Source: Streptomyces xanthii
Lineage (GTDB): Bacteria > Actinomycetota > Actinomycetes > Streptomycetales > Streptomycetaceae
DNA: 64,000 nt
Direction: 5' to 3'
Assembly: GCF_014621695.1 (NCBI RefSeq)
Contig: NZ_CP061281.1
Location: forward strand, 5,022,001-5,086,000
The translations under genes and the position numbers were made by a program. The stretch's first letter is position 1. Each line of letters opens with the position of its first letter. This document shows positions 1-7,709 of this stretch, one piece after another. The notes beneath the pieces were generated by a model, which ran no database searches, had not been told where the DNA came from, and saw nothing but the letters and a program-made list of their open reading frames with translations.

Positions 1-47
1 TCCGACGCGGGGTCCGCCGCGCTCGTCAGCTCCGGTGCCTCGTGCAT
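1..47 (-). CDS. Acyl-CoA carboxylase beta subunit, N-terminal fragment (runs off window)
   Basis: Only the first 15 codons lie in the window: an ATG read leftwards from 47, preceded by an AGGGGA ribosome site. The peptide begins MHEAPELTSAADPAS, which I recognise as the usual start of the Streptomyces carboxyl transferase (AccD1, methylcrotonyl- or propionyl-CoA carboxylase type) of the leucine/valine degradation cluster. The neighbours agree: a divergent TetR with GTTAA operators in the shared promoter, and an acyl-CoA dehydrogenase beyond it. The family identification rests on memory of the N-terminus and on context, since no catalytic domain is visible here. Confidence 0.55.
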   Translation of the reverse strand, partial: MHEAPELTSAADPAS

Positions 48-99
48 CCTGCGGTCCCCTCACCAAGTCCTGAGCAAGCTCTGGGCCAGTCCTGCGAAA

Positions 100-144
100 G
101 TTAATGAGCGTTAACCTGTTTCCTCCAGGTTAACGCTCGCTAAC
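100..144. promoter_or_regulatory. Paired AccR-type TetR operators
   Basis: Two 16-base sites, GTTAATGAGCGTTAAC (100-115) and GTTAACGCTCGCTAAC (129-144), lie as near-mirror images 29 bp apart in the divergent promoter between the carboxylase gene and the TetR gene. Each has the form GTTAA-N6-TTAAC; the second has one change in its right arm. I recall this motif as the binding site published for AccR of S. avermitilis, which represses the accD1A1-hmgL-fadE4 genes. The pair probably lets the adjacent TetR control the carboxylase operon and itself. Confidence 0.75.
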
Positions 145-166
145 CTCCCTGTCTAGAATTACTTCC

Positions 167-757
167 ATGGCCACCAGAACCGACGCCCCCACGCGGCGCG
201 AGCAGATCCTCAAGGAGGCCGCGCGGCTCTTCGCCGAGCGGGGTTTCCACGGCGTGGGGGTCGATGAGATAGGCGCCGCCGTCGGCATCAGCGGACCCGG
301 CCTGTACCGGCACTTCGCGGGCAAGGACGCGATGCTCGCCGAGCTGCTCGTCGGCATCAGCGGGCAGCTGCTCACCGGCGGCAAGCACCGGGTCGCCGAG
401 GCGGGCCAGGGACCCGACGCGCTGCTCGACTCGCTGATCGAGGGGCACATCGACTTCGCGCTCGACGACCGCGACCTGATCACGCTGCACGACCGCGAGC
501 TCGACCGGCTGCGCGACACCGACCGCAAGCTGGTGCGCCAGCTCCAGCGCCAGTACGTGGAGCTGTGGGTGGAGGCGGTGCGCAAGGTCTACCCGGAGCT
601 CGCCGAGCCTCACGCGCGCGTGGCGGTGCACGCGGTCTTCGGGCTGCTGAACTCGACGCCGCACCTGAGCCGCCCGGGTTCGCTGCCCGGGCGTGACGCG
701 ACGGCGGCCATGCTGCACAAGCTGGCGCGCGGAGCGTTCGCCGCTGCCGCACAGTGA
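167..757 (+). CDS. accR: TetR-family regulator of short-chain acyl-CoA metabolism (AccR-like)
   Basis: A 196-residue TetR protein. Residues about 10-60 form the DNA-binding helix-turn-helix (REQILKEAARLFAERGF, then GISGPGLYRHFAGKDAML), followed by an all-helical ligand domain of normal size. It is divergent from the carboxylase gene and upstream of an acyl-CoA dehydrogenase, and two GTTAA-N6-TTAAC operators sit 23-67 bp before its start. By analogy with AccR it should be a repressor of branched- and short-chain acyl-CoA breakdown that releases DNA on binding acyl-CoA. The family is clear; the specific identity is inferred from operator form and context. Confidence 0.85.
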   Translation: MATRTDAPTRREQILKEAARLFAERGFHGVGVDEIGAAVGISGPGLYRHFAGKDAMLAELLVGISGQLLTGGKHRVAEAGQGPDALLDSLIEGHIDFALDDRDLITLHDRELDRLRDTDRKLVRQLQRQYVELWVEAVRKVYPELAEPHARVAVHAVFGLLNSTPHLSRPGSLPGRDATAAMLHKLARGAFAAAAQ

Positions 758-821
758 GGTGAGGTGCGCCGCAGAGTGACGCGCATCTCTGGACGGTCCG
801 GTGACTGGCCGGTAACGTTCT

Positions 822-840
822 CTGAGCAAGCGCTTAGTCG
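822..840. promoter_or_regulatory. AAGCGCTT palindrome in acyl-CoA dehydrogenase promoter
   Basis: The stretch CTGAGCAAGCGCTTAGTCG contains the perfect palindrome AAGCGCTT (828-835), 43 bases before the acyl-CoA dehydrogenase GTG. It differs from the GTTAA operators upstream, so a second regulator may act here. Sites built on AGCAAGCGCTTAG occur before other acyl-CoA dehydrogenase genes in actinomycetes as far as I remember; the cognate protein is not known to me. Confidence 0.45.
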
Positions 841-878
841 TCGTATGAGGGCCGTCTGAGGCCGTAGAGGGAGTTCCC

Positions 879-2036
879 GTGCGCCGTACCGTTTTCAATG
901 AGGACCACGAGGCGTTCCGGGAGACCCTGCGCGCCTTCATCGAGGCCGAGGTCGTCCCGCACTACGACGAGTGGTTCCAGGACGGCATCGTCCCGCGCGA
1001 GCTCTACGGCAAGATGGCCGAGCTCGGCCTGTTCGGGATCAACGTGCCGGAGGAGTACGACGGCGCGGGCATGGACACCCACAAGTTCGAGGCCATCCAG
1101 TACGAGGAGACCGCCCGCGCGGGCGTCTCCTTCGGCGGCTCCGGCGTGCACGTGCTGCTCGCCCTGCCGTACATCAAGATGCTCGCCACCGACGAGCAGA
1201 AGAAGCGCTACCTGCCGAACTTCGTCTCCGGCGAGGAGATGTGGGCCCTCGCGATGACCGAGCCGGGCACCGGCTCCGACGTCGCGGGCATGAAGACCAC
1301 CGCCAAGCTCTCCGAGGACGGCACGCACTACGTCCTCAACGGCGCCAAGACCTTCATCACCGGCGGCGTCCACGCCGACCGCGTCATCGTCTGCGCCCGC
1401 ACCGCCGCGCCGACCGCCGAGGACCGCCGCTTCGGCATCTCCCTCTTCGCCGTCGACACCAAGTCCGAGGGCTACTCGATCGGCCGCAAGCTCGACAAGC
1501 TCGGCCTGCGCACCTCCGACACCGCCGAGCTGGCCTTCGTCGACGTGAAGGTCCCCGCCGAGGACCTCCTGGGCGAGGAGAACAAGGGCTTCGGCTACCT
1601 CGGCACGAACCTCGCCTCCGAGCGCTGGGGCATCGCCTACGGCGCGTACGCGCAGGCCCAGGCCGCCGTGAACTTCGCCAAGCAGTACGTGCAGGAGCGC
1701 ACCGTCTTCGGCAAGCCGGTCGCCACGTTCCAGAACACGAAGTTCGAGCTGGCCGCCTGCCAGGCCGAGGTGGACGCCGCGCAGGCCGTCGCCGACCGCG
1801 CCCTGGAGGCCCTCGACGCCGGCGAGCTGACCGCCGCCGAGGCCGCGTCCGCGAAGCTGTTCTGCACCGAGGTCGCCCACCGCGTCATCGACCGCTGCCT
1901 CCAGCTGCACGGCGGCTACGGGTTCATGAACGAGTACCCGATCGCCCGCCTGTACGCGGACAACCGTGTGAACCGCATCTACGGCGGCACCAGCGAGGTC
2001 ATGAAGATGATCATCGCGAAGAACATGGGTCTGTAA
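879..2036 (+). CDS. Acyl-CoA dehydrogenase
   Basis: A 385-residue FAD-dependent acyl-CoA dehydrogenase, which oxidises an acyl-CoA to its 2,3-enoyl-CoA. The normal domains are present: N-terminal helices, a middle beta domain with ALAMTEPGTGSDVAGMKT (about 125-142), and a C-terminal helical domain with RTVFGKP, LQLHGGYGFMNEYP and RIYGGTSEV; the catalytic Glu is expected in the GGTSEV region or just before it. The GTG start is chosen because AGAGGGA lies seven bases upstream. It follows the AccR-like regulator in the same direction, which suggests short or branched substrates, as in the leucine and valine pathways. Chain-length specificity cannot be read from the sequence. Confidence 0.93.
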   Translation: MRRTVFNEDHEAFRETLRAFIEAEVVPHYDEWFQDGIVPRELYGKMAELGLFGINVPEEYDGAGMDTHKFEAIQYEETARAGVSFGGSGVHVLLALPYIKMLATDEQKKRYLPNFVSGEEMWALAMTEPGTGSDVAGMKTTAKLSEDGTHYVLNGAKTFITGGVHADRVIVCARTAAPTAEDRRFGISLFAVDTKSEGYSIGRKLDKLGLRTSDTAELAFVDVKVPAEDLLGEENKGFGYLGTNLASERWGIAYGAYAQAQAAVNFAKQYVQERTVFGKPVATFQNTKFELAACQAEVDAAQAVADRALEALDAGELTAAEAASAKLFCTEVAHRVIDRCLQLHGGYGFMNEYPIARLYADNRVNRIYGGTSEVMKMIIAKNMGL

Positions 2037-2071
2037 CCGGCCGCACACAGCTGCCCGATACAACTGATCAC

Positions 2072-2944
2072 ATGCATCAGGCACTCAAGGACCTCCTCGA
2101 TCTGCTCGACCTCGAGCAGATCGAGGAGGACATGTTCCGCGGCCAGTCCCGGTCCGCCGTCGTCCCGCGTGTCTTCGGCGGACAGGTGGCGGCCCAGGCG
2201 CTGGTCGCCGCCGGGCGCACCGTCCCGGCCGACCGGCTCGCCCACTCCCTGCACGCCTACTTCCTCGTGGCGGGGGACCCGGGCGCCCCGATCGTCTACA
2301 CGGTCGACCGGATCCGCGACGGCCGCTCCTTCACCACGCGCCGCGTCGTCGCCGTCCAGCACGGCCGGCCGATCTTCCACCTCTCCGCGTCCTTCCAGAC
2401 GTACGAGGAGGGGCTCGACCACCAGGCGCCGATGCCGCCCGCGCCGGACCCCGAGTCGCTGCCCACGGCCGCCGAGCTGCTCCCGCGCTACGCGGACTCC
2501 GTGCTCTCGCCCGACGTGGTCGCCCGGATGCTGGAGGCCCGCGAGGCCGTCGACCTGCGCTACGTCGACGCGCCGCCGTTCGCCTTCGTCGGCAAGCCGC
2601 AGCCGCCGCGCTCCCAGGTCTGGTTCAAGGCCGGCGGCAAACTCGCCGACGACCCGCTGCTCCACGTCTGCCTCGCCACGTACGTGTCCGACATGACGCT
2701 GCTCGACTCCGTGCTCCTCGCGCACGGGCGCGGCGGCTGGGCCGTCGGGGACGTCGTCGGCGCCTCGCTCGACCACGCCATGTGGTTCCACCGGCCGTTC
2801 CGCGCCGACGAGTGGCTGCTCTACGACCAGGAGTCGCCCTCCGCGTCCGGCGGGCGCGGCCTCGGCCAGGCCCGGATCTACACCCAGGACGGGCACCTCG
2901 CGATCACCGTGATCCAGGAGGGCGTCGTTCGCGTCCCGCGCTGA
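2072..2944 (+). CDS. tesB: Acyl-CoA thioesterase II
   Basis: A 290-residue TesB-type thioesterase with a double hot-dog fold, which hydrolyses acyl-CoA to free acid and CoA. The first hot-dog has the typical VFGGQVAAQALVAA and LHAYFLVAGDP segments; the second has HAMWFHRPFRADEWLLYDQESPSA-type sequence and the catalytic Asp/Gln/Thr region near SDMTLLDSV. The open frame extends far upstream inside the dehydrogenase gene, but family length and the start MHQALKDLLDLLDLEQ point to the ATG at 2072. No ribosome site is visible; GATACA upstream could be a -10 box of a leaderless transcript. It lies 35 bases after the dehydrogenase and probably acts with it. Confidence 0.92.
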   Translation: MHQALKDLLDLLDLEQIEEDMFRGQSRSAVVPRVFGGQVAAQALVAAGRTVPADRLAHSLHAYFLVAGDPGAPIVYTVDRIRDGRSFTTRRVVAVQHGRPIFHLSASFQTYEEGLDHQAPMPPAPDPESLPTAAELLPRYADSVLSPDVVARMLEAREAVDLRYVDAPPFAFVGKPQPPRSQVWFKAGGKLADDPLLHVCLATYVSDMTLLDSVLLAHGRGGWAVGDVVGASLDHAMWFHRPFRADEWLLYDQESPSASGGRGLGQARIYTQDGHLAITVIQEGVVRVPR

Positions 2945-2964
2945 ACGGACATACCGTCCCGTAC

Positions 2965-3954
2965 ATGAGCGACGTACGGGCGGAGCAGGCGAGCACCACC
3001 GAGGAGCCGGCGGGCGGCGAGAGCGTCTTCACCGTGATCGTCGCCGCGGCCGCCAATCTGGGCATCGCCCTCGCCAAGGCCGTGGCCGGTGTCATCAGCG
3101 GATCGAGCGCGATGCTCTCCGAGGCCGCGCACTCCTTCGCCGACACCGTCACCGAGCTCCTCCTGCTCACCTCGCTCAAGCGCAGCGAGAAGCCCGCCGA
3201 CGAGGAGCACCCGCTCGGCTACGGCGGGGAGCGCTATGTGTGGGCGTTGCTCGCGGCCGTCGCCACCTTCGTCGGCGGCGCCGTCTTCTCCCTCTACGAC
3301 GGCATCCACACCCTGGTCGCGGGCGAGGACCTCGGCGACCCCCTCGTCTCCTATCTCGTCCTCGCCGTCGCCTTCGTCCTGGAGGGCTTCTCGCTGCGGA
3401 CCGCGCTGCGGCAGGCGCGCGGCGAGGCGGCCCGGACCGGGGCGCCGCTGCGACGGTATCTGCGGCGCACGCCCGACACCGCCGTGAAGGCCGTCGTCCT
3501 GGAGGACAGCGCGGCGCTCGCCGGTCTGCTGTTCGCGGCGGGCGGCCTGCTGGGCGGGCAGCTCACCGGTTCGGGCGTGTGGGACGGCATCGCCTCGCTG
3601 TGCATCGGCGGGCTGCTGCTGTGGGTGGCCTGGGTGCTCGGGCGGTCCAACGCGGAGCTGCTCGTCGGGCGGCCGCTGCCCCAGCGGGTCCGCGCCGAGA
3701 TCCGTGAACTGCTGCTCGGCGTCGAGCACGTCGAGGCCGTCCTCGAACTGACCACGCTGGTCCAGGGGCCCCGCGAGGCCCTCGTCGCCGCGAAGGTCGA
3801 CTTCCGGGACGCGTCCACCGCCGCCCAGATCGAGTGGGCCTGCGAGGACGCGGCCCGGCGGCTGCGCGAGCGGTTCCCGTCCGTGCGGCGCGTGTACCTC
3901 GACCCGACGCCGGGGTTCGCCCAGCGCCGCTCCGAGGGACTCAATCCCTGGTGA
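2965..3954 (+). CDS. Cation diffusion facilitator (CDF) family transporter
   Basis: A 329-residue membrane protein of the CDF family, which exports divalent metal ions (Zn, Co, Fe or Mn) in exchange for protons. The N-terminal half holds six membrane segments. The second has SGSSAMLSEAAHSFADT, whose His and Asp (HSFAD) are the usual metal ligands; the first acidic ligand position is Glu rather than Asp. A cytoplasmic C-terminal domain follows from about residue 235 (VEHVEAVLELTTLVQGP). The ATG at 2965 gives the normal CDF N-terminus; no ribosome site is evident. It sits 20 bases after tesB but there is no functional link I can see. The metal is unknown. Confidence 0.9.
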   Translation: MSDVRAEQASTTEEPAGGESVFTVIVAAAANLGIALAKAVAGVISGSSAMLSEAAHSFADTVTELLLLTSLKRSEKPADEEHPLGYGGERYVWALLAAVATFVGGAVFSLYDGIHTLVAGEDLGDPLVSYLVLAVAFVLEGFSLRTALRQARGEAARTGAPLRRYLRRTPDTAVKAVVLEDSAALAGLLFAAGGLLGGQLTGSGVWDGIASLCIGGLLLWVAWVLGRSNAELLVGRPLPQRVRAEIRELLLGVEHVEAVLELTTLVQGPREALVAAKVDFRDASTAAQIEWACEDAARRLRERFPSVRRVYLDPTPGFAQRRSEGLNPW

Positions 3955-3997
3955 TCCCGGGCTGAACGGGAGCGTGCAGGACCGTGTCGCGCGTCAC

Positions 3998-4014
3998 AAT
4001 AATGCTTTATTATT
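3998..4014. promoter_or_regulatory. AT-rich palindrome over the -10 box of the TetR gene
   Basis: AATAATGCTTTATTATT is a perfect inverted repeat (arms AATAAT/ATTATT, 5-base spacer). A TATTAT -10 box (4008-4013) overlaps it and lies seven bases before the ATG at 4021, so the TetR mRNA is probably leaderless. Such an A+T-rich site stands out in this genome and is best read as the autorepression operator of the downstream TetR. Confidence 0.65.
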
Positions 4015-4020
4015 CCCGCC

Positions 4021-4629
4021 ATGGTCATGGGGACGGGCACAGGTGCGGGCACGGACGAACGGCGTGAGCGGATTCTGCGGGCGGCCGCCGAGGTCCTGGC
4101 CGAGCGGGGCTTCGACGCCGGGCGGCTACGGGACGTGGCCACCGTCGCCGGGCTGTCCATCGGCTCGCTCCAGCACTACTTCGAGACCCGGGACGCCCTG
4201 TTCCGCGAGGCCTTCGCCTGGTCCATCGACGAGCTCGTCGACCGCTGGCGGGCCGCGTCCGTCGACGCCCCGACCGCCTGGCGGCGCTTCGAGCTCCTCG
4301 TCCAGGCCCTCACCACCGACCCCGGACTCACCCGGCGCTGCGCCACCTGGACCGAGTTCTGCGCCAGCGCCGCGCGCCGCGAGGAACTGCGCGAGGGCGT
4401 GCGCCGGGTGCACGACGAATGGCGGGCGCTGATCTCCGGGATCGTCCGGGACGGCGTGCGCGACGGCGAGTTCCGCCCGCCCGTGCCCGAGGCCACCGCC
4501 ATCGGCTCGCTCGTGGTCCTCGTCGACGGGCTCGACATGGCCGTCGCCGCGGGCTCCGGGCTCACCGCCGAGCAGTACGCCGAACTGCTCGTCGGCACCG
4601 CGCGCGCCGTCCTCGGCGTCTCCGGCTGA
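4021..4629 (+). CDS. TetR-family transcriptional regulator
   Basis: A 202-residue TetR regulator. The HTH is at about residues 15-60 (ERILRAAAEVLAERGF, GLSIGSLQHYFETRDALF); the rest is a helical ligand-binding domain with TetR_C-like features. The ATG at 4021 is seven bases after a -10 box and there is no ribosome site, so translation is probably leaderless; ATG 4027 is an alternative. The flavin oxidoreductase gene starts 39 bases after its stop, so the two are likely one operon. The AT-rich palindrome over the promoter suggests autorepression relieved by the oxidoreductase substrate or product. The ligand is unknown. Confidence 0.9.
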   Translation: MVMGTGTGAGTDERRERILRAAAEVLAERGFDAGRLRDVATVAGLSIGSLQHYFETRDALFREAFAWSIDELVDRWRAASVDAPTAWRRFELLVQALTTDPGLTRRCATWTEFCASAARREELREGVRRVHDEWRALISGIVRDGVRDGEFRPPVPEATAIGSLVVLVDGLDMAVAAGSGLTAEQYAELLVGTARAVLGVSG

Positions 4630-4667
4630 CCTGTTCCCGCACCGATCCGCTCCCGGGAGGGGCCGTC

Positions 4668-6614
4668 ATGGCAGAGTTCCCGCACCTGTTCAGTCCACTG
4701 CGGATCGGTCCGGTGACCGTACGCAACCGCATCCTGTCCTCGGGGCACGACACCGTGCTCGTCGAGGACGGGGCCGTCACCGACGCGCTGGTCGCCTACC
4801 ACGAGGCGCGGGCCGCGGGCGGCGCCGGACTCATCGTCCTCCAGGTCTCCGGAGTGCACCCCTCCGCCCGCTACACCACCCATGTCCTCATGGCCACGGA
4901 CGACGACTGCGTCCCCGGCTACGCCCGGCTCGCCGAGACCGTGCACCGGCACGGCACCCGGATCTTCGGCCAGCTCTTCCACCCCGGGCGCGAGATCCTG
5001 GAGTCCGCCGACGGCAGCGCGCCCGTCGCGTGGGCGCCCTCGGCGACACCCAGCGAACGGTTCCACGTCATGCCGCGCGCCATGACCGAGGCCGAGATCG
5101 AGGAGGTCCTCGACGGGTACGGGCAGGCGGCCCGGCGGCTGTGCGCGGCCGGGCTCGACGGGGCCGAGGTCGTCGCCAGCCACGGCTACCTCCCGGCCCA
5201 GTTCCTCAACCCGAAGGTGAACGTACGCACCGACGGCTGGGGCGGTGACGGCGCGGGCCGGCTGCGGTTCCTGCGCGAGGCGCTGCGCCGGGCGCGGGCG
5301 GCGGCCGGCCCGGACTTCGTCGTCGGCCTGCGCATATCGGGGGACGAACTGAGCCACGACGGGCTCGACACCGCACTCGTCCTGGAGACCGTCGCCGCGC
5401 TCGACGCCGAAGGGCTCGTCGACTACGTGTCCGTGTGCGCGGGCAGTTCGGCCAGCCTCTCCGGCGCCCAGCACATCGCGCCGCCCATGTTCCACGAGGC
5501 CGGGTACGTGGCGCCGCTCGCCGCGAAGGTGAAGGCCGTCACCGGGGTGCCCGTGATGGTCGCCGGGCGGGTCAACCAGCCGCAGGAGGCCGAGCAGATC
5601 GTCGCCGCCGGTCAGGCCGACGCCTGCGCCATGACCCGCGCCCTCATCTGCGACCCCGAACTCCCCGCCAAGGCCGAACAGGGCCGCTCCGAGGAGATCC
5701 GCGCCTGCATCGGCTGCAACCAGGCCTGCATCGGGCACTTCCAGCTCGGCTACCCGATCTCCTGCATCCAGCACCCCGAGACCGGCCGCGAACTCCGCTT
5801 CGGCACCCTGCCGTTGCTCACCCGGCGCAAGCGGGTCCTCGTCGTCGGCGGCGGACCCGGCGGTCTCAAGGCCGCCGCCGTCGCCGCCGCACGCGGACAC
5901 GACGTGGAACTGCACGAGGCCGCGCGACGGGTCGGCGGGCAAGTGCTGCTCGCGCAACTCCTGCCCGAACGGGCCGAGTTCGGCGGCGCCGTCACCAATC
6001 TGGAGGGGGAGGCACGGCGGGCCGGCGTACGGATCACGGTCGACGCGCCGGTCGACGCCGCCGTCCTCGACGCGCTCGCGCCCGACGCCGTCGTCCTCGC
6101 CACCGGGGCCCGGCCGCGCCGGCCGCACCTCGAACTGCTCGACGATCCCGTGGTGCTGGACGCCTGGCAGGTGATCCAGGGGGCGGCCGTGCCGCGCGGG
6201 CGGATCGTCGTCGCGGACTGGCGCGGCGACTGGATCGGGCTCGGCGTCGCCCTCCAACTCGCCGGCCAGGGACGGAAGGTGACCCTGTGCGTCACCGGCT
6301 TCGCCGCCGGGGAGCACCTCCAGCAGTACGTACGCTCCGCCCTGCTCGCGCGCGCCGCGCGGGCCCGCATCGACATCGTCCCCAACGTGCGCCTCTACGG
6401 AGCCGACAGCGACACCGTCTACCTCCAGCACACGCTCACGGAGGAACCCGTGCTGCTCGAAGGCGTCGCCGGGGTCGTGCTCGCCCAGGGACACGAGCCG
6501 GTCGACGAGTTCGCCCCCGAAGGGGAGCACGTCGTCGCCGTCGGGGACCGGGTCGCGCCGCGCACCGTCGAGGAGGCTGTCCTCGACGGGCTCACCGTGG
6601 GCGCGGCGCTGTGA
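4668..6614 (+). CDS. Fe-S flavoenzyme of the 2,4-dienoyl-CoA reductase / trimethylamine dehydrogenase family
   Basis: A 648-residue three-cofactor oxidoreductase. Residues about 5-330 form an Old Yellow Enzyme TIM barrel for FMN (LFSPLRIGPVTVRNRI at the start). A Cx2Cx3Cx11C cluster (CIGCNQACIGH, then C after ISC) at about 345-365 binds 4Fe-4S. A dinucleotide-binding domain follows, with GGGPGGLKAA and ATGAR. This layout is shared by 2,4-dienoyl-CoA reductase, trimethylamine/dimethylamine dehydrogenase and N-methylproline or betaine demethylases. The start has GGGAGGGG seven bases upstream. It lies directly after a TetR gene, which fits inducible catabolism. The substrate cannot be decided from sequence. 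Confidence 0.9.
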   Translation: MAEFPHLFSPLRIGPVTVRNRILSSGHDTVLVEDGAVTDALVAYHEARAAGGAGLIVLQVSGVHPSARYTTHVLMATDDDCVPGYARLAETVHRHGTRIFGQLFHPGREILESADGSAPVAWAPSATPSERFHVMPRAMTEAEIEEVLDGYGQAARRLCAAGLDGAEVVASHGYLPAQFLNPKVNVRTDGWGGDGAGRLRFLREALRRARAAAGPDFVVGLRISGDELSHDGLDTALVLETVAALDAEGLVDYVSVCAGSSASLSGAQHIAPPMFHEAGYVAPLAAKVKAVTGVPVMVAGRVNQPQEAEQIVAAGQADACAMTRALICDPELPAKAEQGRSEEIRACIGCNQACIGHFQLGYPISCIQHPETGRELRFGTLPLLTRRKRVLVVGGGPGGLKAAAVAAARGHDVELHEAARRVGGQVLLAQLLPERAEFGGAVTNLEGEARRAGVRITVDAPVDAAVLDALAPDAVVLATGARPRRPHLELLDDPVVLDAWQVIQGAAVPRGRIVVADWRGDWIGLGVALQLAGQGRKVTLCVTGFAAGEHLQQYVRSALLARAARARIDIVPNVRLYGADSDTVYLQHTLTEEPVLLEGVAGVVLAQGHEPVDEFAPEGEHVVAVGDRVAPRTVEEAVLDGLTVGAAL

Positions 6615-6633
6615 CCCCGGCCCGGGGTCCGGG

Positions 6634-7440
6634 TCAGTCGTCCAGCAGGCCGGCCGCGCTGAGCAGGTACGCCGTCATCGGGTCGTAGTGGCGCGGGCTC
6701 GTGACGTGGTCGTCCAGCGGGACCGTCACCTGCATCGTGCCCTCGGCCTCGCCGACGAACAGCGCCGGGTCGTTGCAGTCCGCGTAGCCCACCGAGTCGA
6801 GGCCGCGCTGGGCCGCGCAGCCCGCCCAGCCGTGGTCGGCCACGACCAGGTCGGGCAGCGGGCGGCCCTCGCGCTCCAGGCCGTCCAGGATGCGGGTCAT
6901 CGGGTCGGGGGAGTGGGTGTGCCACAGCGTCGCGCCGCGCTCCAGCACCGCGACGTCCGCGAACTGGAAGACCATGCCCTCCTCCGTGGCCAGGCCCTCG
7001 GGGATCACCATGATCTCGCAGCCCGCCGCGCGCAGGGCCGCGGCCGTCGCGCGGTGCACGTCGAGCAGGCCGCCGGGGTGGCCCGTCGCGAACAGCACAC
7101 GCTGGCGGTCCTCCGCCGCCTTGTGCAGGCGGGCCGCCATGCGCTCCAGCGCGTCGACCGTCAGCTCCGGGTCGATCGTGTCCTGGCCGTAGCGGTGCTC
7201 CGGGTCGTCCACGACGCCGCAGCGCTCCGCCATCACCGCGAGGACGTCCTGCTCGTCGCTCCAGCGGTCGCCCAGCTCCAGCCCCAGCCAGAAGTGGCGG
7301 TCGCCGTTCGCCAGCTTGCGGTAGTGGGAGAGGTTGTTCTCCCGTGGCGTGGCCACGTCGCCGGCGATGCGGGTCCGGACGAGGTGGGCGGTCAGGGCGG
7401 CACGGCTGGGTGTATCGCTGGGGATCCCGGGTATCGGCAT
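6634..7440 (-). CDS. Conserved actinobacterial protein, putative phosphatase
   Basis: A 268-residue soluble protein. Streptomyces homologues are usually labelled 'phosphatase', but I know of no experimental proof. Visible features are conserved histidine- and aspartate-rich motifs: ATGHPGGLLDVH (about 148-159), LWHTHSPDP (about 198-206), and VVADHGWAGCAAQRGLDSVG (about 219-238). These would suit metal binding and a hydrolytic site. No signal peptide or membrane segment. It is convergent with the flavin oxidoreductase (20 bases between stops). The promoter lies after the PucR terminator hairpin. Confidence 0.75.
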   Translation of the reverse strand: MPIPGIPSDTPSRAALTAHLVRTRIAGDVATPRENNLSHYRKLANGDRHFWLGLELGDRWSDEQDVLAVMAERCGVVDDPEHRYGQDTIDPELTVDALERMAARLHKAAEDRQRVLFATGHPGGLLDVHRATAAALRAAGCEIMVIPEGLATEEGMVFQFADVAVLERGATLWHTHSPDPMTRILDGLEREGRPLPDLVVADHGWAGCAAQRGLDSVGYADCNDPALFVGEAEGTMQVTVPLDDHVTSPRHYDPMTAYLLSAAGLLDD

Positions 7441-7546
7441 GGGTCCATTGTGCCGGTGGTCGCTGTGAGCCGTTGATCAATTCCACACAGTGGCCCTCCG
7501 GGGGGGCGGGTGCCGGGCACGGGAGGGGTGCTCAGGCAGCGTCGCG

Positions 7547-7687
7547 GGCCGCGGGCCGGTGGGGCTTCTCGCGCCCCGCGGCGGAGCCGCTGACGGACAC
7601 AGCCCCTTGCCCCTGAAATGCCGACCCTTCGGGTCGCATTTCCCCGATCATGGCGCGGGCGCGACCAGCACCCACCGGCCCGCGGCC
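7547..7687. terminator. Large nested hairpin 3' of the PucR gene
   Basis: A perfect 17-base stem (7547-7563 with 7671-7687, GGCCGCGGGCCGGTGGG and its complement) encloses an inner hairpin, GAAATGC-CGACCC-TTC-GGGTCGCATTTC (7615-7642). It lies just past the PucR stop codon and is a variant of the repeated intergenic hairpins of this window. It most likely ends the PucR transcript. The space from 7441 to 7709 holds nothing else that I recognise apart from the promoter of the putative phosphatase gene. Confidence 0.65.
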
Positions 7688-7709
7688 GGCGAGGACCACC
7701 GAACCGCCC

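Noticed and set aside
4176..6530. A 784-codon minus-strand frame opposite the flavin oxidoreductase gene.
   Set aside because: Repetitive Gly/Asp/Arg-rich translation without motifs; the plus strand has all Fe-S, FMN and FAD motifs.
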